A DNA stretch of 64,000 bases from Helopsaltes ochotensis (taxonomy: Eukaryota; Chordata; Aves; Passeriformes; Locustellidae): the NCBI GenBank assembly GCA_013400155.1, contig VXBM01001010.1, forward strand, positions 223,054 through 287,053, given 5' to 3'. Both the position numbers and the translations under genes were made by a program. A model generated the notes under the pieces. The model was given only the letters and a program-made list of their open reading frames with translations. It was not told where the DNA came from and ran no database searches. Positions within the stretch are counted from its first letter, which is position 1. Every line of letters begins with the position of its first letter. Positions 33,471 to 44,034 of the stretch are shown piece by piece.

Positions 33471-33912
33471 TGTGGTGGTTTGATGCTGGCACAACGCCAG
33501 GCACCCACCAGAGTCTTTTGCTCACCCTCCCCTGCTACGGCTGGGCAGCGGAGAGGGGAAAAAAATCCCAAATTAACAAACACTTCATGAGTGAGATAAG
33601 GACCGGGAGAAACACTTCAAGGACAAAGCAGCCTCAACTTGTGGTTGCAAAGTGAATTAATTGCTAACAGAATCAGAGGAGGATAATGAGAAGTAAAATA
33701 AGCCCTTAAAGCACTGCTTCCCCCCAACCCTGCCCTCCTTCCCACCAACAGTGCAGTGAGACAGGGCGTGGGGGTTTGGGTCAGGTCATCACTGAGATTT
33801 TCTTCCACTGCTCTGGGAGAGGAGTCCTTATCCTGTGAGACTGTGGGTCCCTCCAGGAACTTTTCACAGGACCCACCTTTGGGGTCACCCTGCTACCAAA
33901 AAGCCAGGCTGA
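33471..33912 (-). mobile_element. Degraded avian ERV LTR, internally shortened
   Basis: The left end TGTGGTGGTTTGATGCTGGC, followed by ACAACGCCAGGCACCCACCA, GAGATAAGGACCGGGAGA and AGGATAATGAGAAGTAAAA, and the right end CTGCTACCAAAAAGCC, correspond to an LTR family I recall as common in songbirds. Its sense strand begins TGTGGCAAGGTTTTGGTAGC, so this copy is in minus orientation. The recalled family is longer, and the middle with repeated CCTTCCCACGGG-type units is mostly absent here. No coding part is present. Confidence 0.65.
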
Positions 33913-33914
33913 GC

Positions 33915-36900
33915 AAAACCAATACAGCAATGAATCAGGTTTCCACTAGAAACAGTAATTCTGGCATTTCTGAGCTGAAGAATATTTGTCTTTGCAGTGT
34001 TTGACAGAAGTTCTGTTACACATGTAGGTCTCTATACAGTTACCCACAAATTAGTCGAAACAAAAATCCTATTATTAGACAGATTTGTGTCTTGTATCAT
34101 GTAAAATAACAGCCTGCCTCCCCAGATGGCCACCCATGGACAGGAGAGCAAGCCATGGTCAGCACAGTGCTGAACCCCCATTCTCCCTTTCTCAATCCCT
34201 CCAAGCCCTGTGCCCTTCTCTGTCTCTCTAGCAAAGGCTCTTCTTTTCTTCTCGGTCCCAAAGAGCATTGCTGCCCAAGGACTTGATGTTCTTAAATGAT
34301 CTGGAGAGCCAAGTGCTGGCATAGATAATGGTAAATAATTAATTGCCTTGCAGACAGTCCTTCAATACGAGCTGGAACGTGTTTCAGGAGGAGGGAGGGT
34401 GGGCATACGTGCTCAAAACTGTTCCCTGTGATTAATTAAAAGGCTTAGAAAGACAACTGTCATGTCATGGCCTATAAATCAAATGGAAATTAATTCAGAG
34501 ATGGGTTTTGTATGCTTTTCTCTTTTTTTTTGTTTTGTTTGCATTTTGTTGTTTGCATTTTGTTTGTTTTTGTCTCTCTGTGCAGGATGTTTAATTCCTT
34601 CCAAGTCTGTCCCACAGCAGAGAGCAGGGCTGGAGGAGGACAGGACAGTCCTTAGGAGAAGGCTGTGCCACAGTCCCATGACAGTCATGTCTGCAACAGC
34701 CCCAGTCTGATGGGACTGCTTTTTCTGAAAGATGTAAAAGGAAACCTGTGGTGTAGCTTTCACATGTTTAATTCTCCTCATTCCTGAGAATTGGGATGAG
34801 GATCACTGAGTCCCTGTGTTCTGACACCATCCCCTCGATGCCTTATGTTGAGAGACCTCAGATCTTGCTTTGTTGAGCAGTCCCCAGCATCACCCTCAGA
34901 TGTGACGTGTCTGTAGGGTCTGAGGTGTCCCACCTGCCCTGAATCCCTTTGACGTGGATGCAATGCTTCTGGGCCCGGGGCAGGAGCATGCACAGAGGGT
35001 GAGGTAGGAGGGGGACAAGTGGGGATGCTAATGGACTGGTGGGAATCTGCAGCAGGAGTTGTGATGGGATGTGCCACGCACAGCAAAAGGCACCCGGGGT
35101 GGGCAGTGGGATACTCTGACTGAGCTGCACCTCTTCCCCATCCTGAGAGGAAAAGTGGGGAGAGCTGGCAGCTCTTCCTGTTGCAGACATTCCTGTTTTG
35201 CAGTAAGGGTAGGTGGGCTCGAGAGACCCTGGTGTTTTCTAGGAGGAAACCCTGTGATGCTGAGCAGGCACAAACCTGCAGTTCCCGTGGGCTCCATGAG
35301 CTGTAACTTGAATGGAGTTTAACATATTTTATCTTGGCCCATTGTCTGGCCTTCAGATCTAAGCCGTGAGCTTTATTTCTGCAGTGGAAAACAGACCAAA
35401 TTGAATCTTAATGGGATGGGTGAAATCCACAGCAGAGTTGCATTTGGATGCATTAGGAAATGGAACCCTGGCTTGTGCTGCCCCAGGGAATGCTGCCTGA
35501 CTGCCAGGTGGGAGGGAGCAGCCTCCCCGGTGTGCCCACAGCTGCCTGCATGAGCCAGGATGGGGACACAGGGCTCCTCTGGTGGCCTTAGCTCTGTCCT
35601 ACTTGTGAGGAGATTCAGAAGGAGCCATTTAGGAAAAGGAGATGTTTTCCAGGATTTTCCAATGACTTGTGCAGAGTAACTAACTTTCTTTCCTATGTGC
35701 TGCAGGGTAAGGAGACCTGATTCCTTTAGGTGATCCTTAAGCTATCCCTGGACTTGCTTACAAACAAGGCATAGGAGGGTTTGTGGAGTGAACAGCAGGT
35801 AGAGAAGATAAGAGGGAGTAGAAGACTCGAGTCCTGGTGCCTGAGTATGGGTTTGGGCTCTGCTTTTAGGGTAGAACTTCTGGAGACCGAGAGATGATGG
35901 TTTGTGCTCAGGGCTGATTGTTCTGCACCCACCCAATCCACCTGCTTGTCTCCTGCTTGCATCTGCTGGCCAGTTTCAATGGCAAAATCCATCCAGATGT
36001 CACTGTGCCAGTTCTTTGGCCCTCAGTCCCACCTGCAGGCTGCTAAAATACCCCTGCCTAGCCTTTTTAGTGACTTGCATTGTGCATTTGTCAGCACTCG
36101 GCTTTGGGACTTCCATGGGCTGATAGAGGAAGGATCCCTGGCTCATAGGAGAGCAGGGTCAGGATCAGCAGGAAGGATCCAGGCTTGCCTGGTGAGGGAA
36201 GAGCTGATGGGAACTGTTTTTAAGGCACACTGATGGAGGAGGGAGGCGTGTGAGGCTCCTGCTCGTGTCCCTGAGGGAGCAGTGAGACAGGGATGGCAGC
36301 GTGGTGGCACTTCCCTTGTCCTGCTGTCAGTTTTTCTTGGCTGGTTTCTAGGAAAATGGATTATACCACATTTCAAAATATTCACTACTGGATTTAATAA
36401 TATTTCAAAAATAACTTAAACGTATTTCTTTCAGAAATGGTATTCCATGGAAATCCTTTCTGTTTATCCCCTGGCATTGCCAAGCACGTACTCCAAAGGC
36501 AACACCACGTAAATCATTGCTTTTTAAAACAGAATGGGAGAACAATGGCCTGTGTCATTAGCCTGGCCCCATGCTGTCTGAGGACAAGGGCTGTGCGTTG
36601 TCATTCCCTACCTGCAGCTTTTCCCTGAAGTTGTCTGGGTCATATCTCTGTGCTGGCACTGCCAGAGGTGCCTCAGGGAGCAGAGCTGGGGCTGAATGGC
36701 TGGGCAGTCTCCCTCTACTACTACACCTTTGCCAGCTGAGTTTGTTCTTCAGCCTCAGAACCTCTAGAGACAGTCTCTACATGTCAAGGTCCTCCCTCCT
36801 CATCTTTGAGGTGCTCTGGAGCTTTCTGAACAGTGTCTCAGTTGTGGAGTGTTGGGAAGGTGGTGGAGATCTCTCAACCCTGGCTTCTCTGCAGGGCTGA

Positions 36901-37250
36901 CGTGAGCCTGCCCAAATAACAGCAAGCCCCAGGCCCTGTGGCTGATTGCCCAGCCAGGTGAAGTAGCCCAGCCTTACAGCACCCCCAGGACAGTCCTGTG
37001 GCCTCGCTGTGTGTTCAGGGAGGAGGTCAGAGCTGAAATTCAAGAAGAATTTGGCCAGTGGTGCCATAAAGATGTGGGCATAAAGTACATTAGCTTTTCC
37101 TGAAGTGTGGTAAACACCCTTTCCAATTCCTGGTACAGAGATTGAAAGCAGGTCATGACAACATAGAATATTCCTGGAAGAGGTTTCCAGTAGCATGTGG
37201 AGTAGTCTGGAGTTGCCAAAGTTAGTATTCCTGCTTTTCTCTCAAGCCTT
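33915..37250. other. No gene recognised
   Basis: Mixed-composition noncoding sequence, with a (TTTTG)n-like low-complexity tract at about 34520-34575. No splice-supported or family-like coding frame was found. Confidence 0.5.
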
Positions 37251-37254
37251 GAGT

Positions 37255-37580
37255 GTTGCAGGAATGAGGCACCAACCACCTCTCTGAGCAACCCATACCA
37301 GTGCCTCACCATCCTCATTGTAAAAAACCTTTTCCTAATATTTAATCTAAATTTACCCTCTTTTAATTTCAACCCATAACCCCATGGTCCTAGTGCAACA
37401 GCCCTTGCTAAAATGTCTGTCCCCATCTTTCTTCTCCAGGAAAGAAAGATGAAAGAGATCTTTCATCTCTTTAGGTATTAGAAGGTGCTGTAAGGTCTCC
37501 CTGGAACCTTCTCCAGACTGAACACCCCCAACTCTCTCAGCCTTTCCTTCATGGGAGAGGTGTTCCAAAATGAAGATGAG
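37255..37580 (-). mobile_element. CR1 LINE fragment (ORF2 C-terminal end)
   Basis: The minus strand encodes GKFRLNIRKRFFTMRMVRHW, the conserved C-terminal CR1 ORF2 motif (RFRLxIRKxFFTxxVxxHW). The plus strand shows AACTCTCTCAGCCTTTCC and AAGGTCTCCCTGGAACCTTC, the inverse of standard CR1 DNA. The CR1 3' tail is not attached, and the left boundary may extend to about 37190. Confidence 0.88.
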
Positions 37581-38457
37581 TCCAAGCTGTTCTCTGCTTT
37601 CCATCACTAGTTCTCCCGGTTTTCTTTCTGGCCTTTCCAAAATTGTTCCCAGCATCTCTGGAGTTTTCAGTGCTCTGCTTTGCAGGGAGAAATTAAGTTA
37701 GAATGAAGTATACTGATGCCTTTGTATAGATGTCCATGTTGTCAAGGCAGAGATATATCTTGGCTTTTTCAAGGGAAGACTACAAATGAAAAAAATATTT
37801 TCTACTGTACCTAAGATGTGAGCGTTAAGTCAGTGGTGAGCTCTGCCATTACGGCTTGTGTCTGAAACAGTCTTTCTACTAATCAAAAGAGATCAGTCAA
37901 AGTTAATTGGACTAAGTGGAAAGCTTGCTGACAAAACACTTCAAGAGTAGGTGTAGCTGATAGGCACCAAAATGGTCAGACATCACAGTGTGGATTGCAA
38001 ACTCTGCCTCTGCCGTGCTCATCCGTGGGAGTTTCTGTAGGGAAGACAGAAGTTTGATGCGAGGACTCGCAGAGAAACACAGGTGTGATGGGAGAAGGAG
38101 GGGCACGTGTGATGGAAACGGGATGGATATTTGTGGTGGGAGGCTGTTGGGCTGCCTTGGAAGAGGCAGTCCTGTCTGCTGGGAGCTGCACCATGGCCAA
38201 GGAGGAGCAGCAGGAGTCAAGGCTCTGCTGTCCCTGGCAAGGCACAAGTTTGCAGCTCCTGCAGGTGATCCACCTGCGTTCCTTGCTGAGGGACATTTGG
38301 GCCCAGAGCAGCTGAACAAACCCAGCCTGCTGGAGGGTGCCTGACTTGAGGTCACTTCTCACCTAGGTGAGGAGCACTGAACATCTGGGCACATGTACTG
38401 GTCTTCTGGTCCTTCAGGGATAGAATTAGAGGATTTTTGGAGTTCTCCCTTTGTTTT

Positions 38458-38500
38458 GGAAAGGATTTTAAAGATCATCTCATTCCAACCCCGCTGGCAC
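38458..38500 (-). mobile_element. Short CR1 3'-end remnant
   Basis: GATTTTAAAGATCATCTCAT followed by TCCAACCCCGCTGGCA is the reverse complement of the CR1 terminal hairpin region. Only about 43 bases are recognisable. Confidence 0.5.
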
Positions 38501-39538
38501 TGGTGTTATCCTCATAGGAAAACAGAGAATTTGTGAGGCAATGCACTCTCGTTCCTGACAGATGCTGATGAGCCCCTTCCTAATGACCCAAGACCTTGCT
38601 GGGGACTCGAGAGGGCCCTGTTTTCAGAACAGCTGCCGTGAGCAAAGCATCCCCTGCCTGGTCTAGACTCGCATGGAAAGGTGAGGCAATGCTGTCTGCC
38701 AGCACCTTGCTCTAAGTCCTTCCAAAAAGCAAGTCAGGACAGAGAAGTTGGGAACTGACTTGAGGGAAAACCTAGGTGGGAAAACCAGGGTTTCCCATGC
38801 CAGGCAATGAGGCAGTAAAACTGACTTGCCTAATTAAGACAATAGACTAATTAGCCAATGAGAGAAATCTTTCCAGTGTGGATGTACCATTGGAAGCCAT
38901 TAATTAAAATTCTTGCTAAATCTCAGACTAGGCAAAGCCTTTGATAATAGCGTGCAAGAGCAAGAAATAGTCGGCACTGTGTCCCTTAGCACACACAGAG
39001 CCTTCTCCATGGAGTCTTTAAAATAATAAATTTGCTTTGGAATAAATTATACAGATATGGAAACAGAGCAGTGGGGAAGCAACAAACAGGGCTTACAAGG
39101 AGCTAGACTGTTTCAGTCTTGCTGTGGCAGCATCTGTTCTTCCTTACTGGTATTTTGACTCCAGTTCTCTCATTTATTATTTCCTTTTTGAGACAAATTT
39201 CTCCCAGGAGAGGCTGGATTTCTTCTGATTGATCGTTAAGCATTACAAAACCAGTTCCTGCTGCTGGGCTGTTCCCATTGCTTTCACGGAGCAGTCTTTT
39301 ACAGTTTCCTCTTACCTTTAAAAGTGATTCTTTTAATCATTTGTAACAAATGTGTAAAGATACAAATTTTTCCCTCCATGTGGAATGAAGACAAATGATC
39401 AACCAACCTCTGACGCCTTTCTTCTGGAATGTGATCCTGGTTTGTAATCAACTCTTCTATTTTTCTCTGCCCTGTTTTTAAATGAGTTTCAGTTCCTGGT
39501 AATCAACAAAACTGTCTACGGCCTGGCCTTCCAGAGAA

Positions 39539-39770
39539 CTGGAGAGGGACTTTTTACAGGGGCTGTAGGGACTGGAGAAGGCCAGAAGGGCTTCATGCTG
39601 ACAGAAGGCTGGTTTAGATGAGCTATTAAGACAAAATTCTTCCCTATGAGGATGGTGAGACACTGGCACAGGTTACCCAGAGAAGCTGGGGATGGCCCAT
39701 CCCTAGAGCTGTTCAAGGCCAGTTTGGACTTGGCTTGGAGCAACCTGGTCTAGAGAAAGATGTCCCTGCC
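39539..39770 (+). mobile_element. CR1 LINE fragment, 3'-truncated
   Basis: Plus-strand CR1 signatures GAGAGGGACTTTTTACA, ATTCTTCCCTATGAGGATGG, TGAGACACTGGCACAGGTTA, CCCAGAGAAGCTGGGGATG and GGAGCAACCTGGTCTAGA, ending at TGTCCCTGCC. The last 60 or so bases of the usual CR1 end are missing. Confidence 0.88.
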
Positions 39771-40618
39771 TGGGGAGTTGTTGTGTCAAGCCTTTGGCCA
39801 CGAGCTTTCCTTAGCTGGGCTAAAATTGTCCCCAGACTGGAATGGGAGGATACAGCCTGTCAATGAAGAGGAAGTGCTGAGCAGCCTTTTGTCGAGTTTA
39901 ACTTTCAGCTGTGGACATGTAAGACAAATTAATTTGAAAATAGAAAGCTGAACAGTCATTCTGCACTGTGTTGTTCTAGAGAAGCACTTCTTTTTTTAAA
40001 GAACAGGCAGAGAAGCCAATTCCTGCTAAGCATTCATTTTCTGTTTGTCCTTTCACACACCCTTTCTTCTCTAATTCTGCTGAGACTGATCTTTCACCAG
40101 GAAATGAGGAAGGTTGGGGAAAGATTCTGTGTGTGGGGCCTCTGAATGCACTCGGTTGCTGACTGCAGGATGGATGAGGATGATGCAGCACAGATGAGCC
40201 CCTGGCAGTGTGGCTTGCACTTCTTCAGAAACCAGTTTGTTTTGAGGCCCTTTTTGTTCTGAGGGATCTGCTTTAACTCCTGGACTTTCCTGAAAGCAGG
40301 GTTCTCAGTGTGTGCTAAATCCTCTTTAAAGTAACTGGGTTGGATTTGAATTGGCAGCCCTGTAAATACTGTAAGTAGCTGGTGGCACAGCTGTTTTTCT
40401 GGTGGCATCCTGGCTGCAATGCCATAGCTCTGAGCTGCCACACCAACAGGGACTGCAGGGCTTGGCAGGTCCCTGTTGGGAACAAAGGCATTGGATTGAA
40501 TATTGAGTGTCTGTCCTGTTCTCCTGCTGGGCTGAGTGGTCCTGGGGACAGGAGAGGGGAGGAAAACAGAGTGGATTCAGGAGAGAGAATGACTCCAGTC
40601 GTCCTAGAGCTCCAAGTA

Positions 40619-40735
40619 GAATTGGAAAATCTCCAAGACCACTGAGTCCTACCATTAACCTAACACTGCCAGGTCCATCATTAATCCTGTCCCTTAGTGT
40701 CACTTCTACACATTTTTTTAATGTTTCCACCGGCG
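40619..40735 (-). mobile_element. CR1 LINE fragment
   Basis: The plus strand reads AATTGGAAAATCTCCAAGAC, ACTGAGTCCTACCATTAACC and AACACTGCCAGGTCCATCAT, the inverted CR1 3' region. It lacks the terminal ATTCTATGAT units and has diverged beyond 40735. Confidence 0.8.
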
Positions 40736-41434
40736 TCGTTGCCCTTCTTCGGACACAAATCACTTGAGCATTACTTGAACAAGTACTTGAACAGCTCTTG
40801 CTCTAATAGGAAGATGGATATTTTGCAATCATGCTAAAACAAGGATCTGTAAAAGTCTTTTGATTTTGGACCTTTTGTCCTGACTGCTGCCGACTTTAGA
40901 GGTGAGGTCTCTACTGAAGTGGCCTTGAAGTGGCACAGGAATAGAACAGGGGAAGCTGTTGTGAAAGTTCCCTGTGGTGTTGGTAAAAGGACAGTCTGGA
41001 TCTGAAGTGTCCTTCAGTGGCAAAAGAGATGAAAGTAGCTTTGGCTTGGATGCAGCCCCTTTCTTACACCTGTGGCTGTGTGCTTGTCCAAAATGGTTTT
41101 CAGTTTCCTGTTGTGGAGGGTGTGGGTGGTTAGGATGCTCTTGTGCTGGCTTTCTGGGCAGCTGTGAACAAACCCCAGTGCTACTGAGATCCCTCCCACA
41201 AAACTGGGCCTGGTAATGTTTATTCTTATCTTTCACCCTTGTGAAAGGAAGGCAGAAGATGTGATTTCTTTAGGAGGATGACAAGCTGTGGACTGTAACA
41301 ACAGCCTCCTTCCCAGGGGTCTGCTGCCAGACCAATACATTTCAGACAGACAATGTGCTGCTTCCTCTGTCCTAGACAAGGAGATTTTTAGAGCTGTGGT
41401 ACCTGAAAGAAGCTAAGATGTGTTTGTGTCCGTC

Positions 41435-41953
41435 TGTCCTGGTTTCAGCTGGGATGGTGTTAATTGTCTTCCAAGTAGCTGGTACTGGATTTAGGATGGG
41501 CATAGTGTTGATAACACACTGATGTTTTAGTTGTTGCTAAGCTTGAGTTCGTGTTTACACTAACTCAAGGACTTTTCAGCCTCTCCTGCTGCCCTGCCAG
41601 CAAGGAGGGCATAAGAAGTTAGAAGGGGACACAGCCAGGACAGCTGACCCCAATTGACCAAAGGGATATTCCAGACTGCATGGTGTCATGCTCAGCCTAA
41701 AAATTATGAGGAAAGCTGGCCAGGGGCTGTTGCTCAGGGACTGGCTGGGCATCAGGTGGTGAGCAATTGCATTGTGCATCACTAGTTTTGCATATTCTAA
41801 TTCTATTATTATTTTTACTTCTTTACTACTTTACTTTTTTCTCAACACACAAATTTTACCTCTCCCTCCCCCCATCCGCTCTCCCATTCCACTGGAAGGA
41901 GATTAGTGAGCAGCTGTGTGGTGTTTAGTTACTTGCTGAGGTAAACCATGACA
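41435..41953 (+). mobile_element. Solo ERV LTR with target-site duplication (avian ERVL type)
   Basis: A full-length-looking LTR of 519 bases bounded by TGTCCTGGTTTCAGCTGGGA and AAACCATGACA (TG...CA ends). Internal landmarks are GATAACACACTGATGTTTTA, AGTTGTTGCTAAG, AGGACAGCTGACCC, CAAAGGGATATTCCA, GGGACTGGCTGGGCATC and GAGCAATTGCATTGTGCATC. It is flanked by CCGTC (41430-41434) and CCATC (41954-41958), a 5-bp duplication with one CpG-type change. I recall this family as an abundant neoavian ERVL LTR. No viral genes are present, consistent with LTR-LTR recombination. Confidence 0.9.
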
Positions 41954-41959
41954 CCATCC

Positions 41960-43505
41960 CATCATCTGGTTTACTTCATTTCTGTCAGAAGTGCCCAGTT
42001 TGCATTTTAAGAGTTTTTAATGCTTCTTCCTTGTGAGAAGTGTTGCTGGTAGGATGTGAGCCCTATAGATCACCTGCCTGTGGAGCCATAGTTTCCCCTC
42101 ACATCGTATTAGTTCCTTTGTCTCATTCTTTTCCCCTTCATCTAAAATCATTTTAGTTTTTAAGTGCATTTCCAAGCTTTTGAAAGTTACTGACATTCAG
42201 AAACTCTCAACCTCTACCACCAAGAGCACAGTTCTGCATTTTTTATCAAAAAGTGTGATATAACTCATCAGTCCAGTAACTCCCAAGTTTCCAAATGTTT
42301 ATGGGTGGTTTAAATATATTAAGTCTGTGAATTCAAAAGGTAGATATCTGCTAATGCCATCAGATGTGTTCCTTATGCCCCTTGTACTTCCCTGCCTTCC
42401 TCACAATCCTGCTGTATTAATTCCTTCAGGGACTTGCAGTGTCTGCCTGTAATTGTGTTGGGAGTATCTTAAGAAGTAAGAAGCCAGATAAAATTCAAAG
42501 CAGGACAAGGCAATCTTCATACAGATTTTGAAAGTGCTTCAACGTTGTGCATTAAAGAGATCAAGCACCTCAAGCTTTTGCCCTTTCCCTTCTGTCTGGG
42601 TAGTAAATGACCTGCATTAAAGCAGTTTAGCAGAACGACAAAACACAGCTAGTTTTAAGCAGCAAAAAGACAGAAATAGAGCAAGAGGAGTCCAAAATTA
42701 ATTTGTGAAGCAGCTTTTGCCTTCTGACTTAAGATCTGTGTTCTGATTCATTGCTCAGAAACATAAGCCTTTGTCCATGTGAATGGATTTATGTTGGGCT
42801 TAAAAGGAAAAGGGGACATCAAGCCTGGTGTTTAGGTTTTCCTGCTCTGAGTCTTCATCTCAGTCCCCCTCTCCTGTGACACTCCCATGGAAGCAGGCCA
42901 AGGCAGTTGCACTCTGGGCAGCAATGTAAAGCCAAGGAGCTGGGTTTCACATATTTGCTCTCTTCTGCCAGTCTTCTTCCTTAATCTCCGAATATCTCCG
43001 TGCACAATCTCGTCTGTAATTACAGCTGCATTGGCACCTGAGAGTTCACACCTGAGAGTGTGAACCTATTAATTACTTGCTTAACATTTATTTATTCATA
43101 TAACTTTCATTGTCTTTCATCTATGCTGAAACCCAGATCTTTATTTTCAATTGTTCAAAGTCAGGTGTTTAAAAAACACGCACATAAAACCAACCCTGTT
43201 GGCCCAGGCACTTGTGCACCAACATGACTGCATGGTGTGCCTTGTCATTTGACCAAAATTTGCAACTTCTAAGTTGTTTTATCAGTGATTCTGGCAGCTC
43301 AGGCAGGGGTTTGTATGAACAGATGCTTTAAAAGCTAAAGGGACCAAGCAGGGGTGCATGTTTCGGTGTTGTTCTGAGACAATGGAGATACATCCAGCCA
43401 AGTTGTTTGAGCTGAACAATGGACTTTTTGCATACTAATTAATAGCCTGACGTTTTCTTGAAATGTGCTGCTTAACAAAAATAATGATGGCATCACTAGG
43501 ATACC
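41960..43505. other. No gene recognised
   Basis: AT-rich noncoding sequence between the solo LTR and the large CR1. No supported feature was seen. Confidence 0.5.
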
Positions 43506-43510
43506 AGTAC

Positions 43511-44030
43511 ATCAGAGAATGGTAGAATTGTTTAGGTCGTTAACCCAGCACTGCCATGTTCATCACTAAAACATGTCCTAAACGTCACATCTGCCCGTCT
43601 TTTAAATCCCTGCCAGGATAATGACTTTACTATATCCCTGGGCAGTGTGTTCCAATGGTTGGCCACCTTTTTGGTAAAGAAATTTTTCATAATATTCAAT
43701 CTAAACCTCCCCTGGAGCAACTTGAGGCCATTTTCTCTTGTCTGTTCTATCTTACCTGGGAGAAGAGACCGACCCCCACCTGGTTACAACCTCCTTTCCA
43801 GCACTTGTACAGAGTGATAAGGTCCTCCCTGAATCTCTTTTTCTCTGGGATAAACATCCCCAGCTCCCTCAGCTGCTCCTCATCAGATTTGTGCTCCAGA
43901 CCTTCCCCAGCTCCATTGTCCTTCTCTGGACACATTGCAGCCCCTCAGTTTTGTGAAAGGCCCAAAACTGAACTCAGGATTCAAGGTGTACCCTCACCAG
44001 TGCCCAGCACACAGGGACAGTCACTGCCCC
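43511..44030 (-). mobile_element. CR1 LINE copy, about 520 bp, 5'-truncated
   Basis: The plus strand starts with the inverted CR1 end ATCAGAGAATGGTAGAATTG and runs through TGTTCCAATGGTTGGCCACC, CTGAATCTCTTTTTCTCTGG and AACATCCCCAGCTCCCTCAG to CAAGGTGTACCCTCACCAG. The minus-strand frame ends the ORF2 protein with GRFRLNIMKNFFTKKVANHW. It is the longest CR1 copy in the window. The 3' end is present and the 5' part is absent, the usual CR1 truncation. Confidence 0.93.
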
Positions 44031-44034
44031 ATCA

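Noticed and set aside
43532..43720. Small minus-strand ORF as a gene
   Set aside because: It is the C-terminal end of the CR1 ORF2 protein within a truncated LINE.
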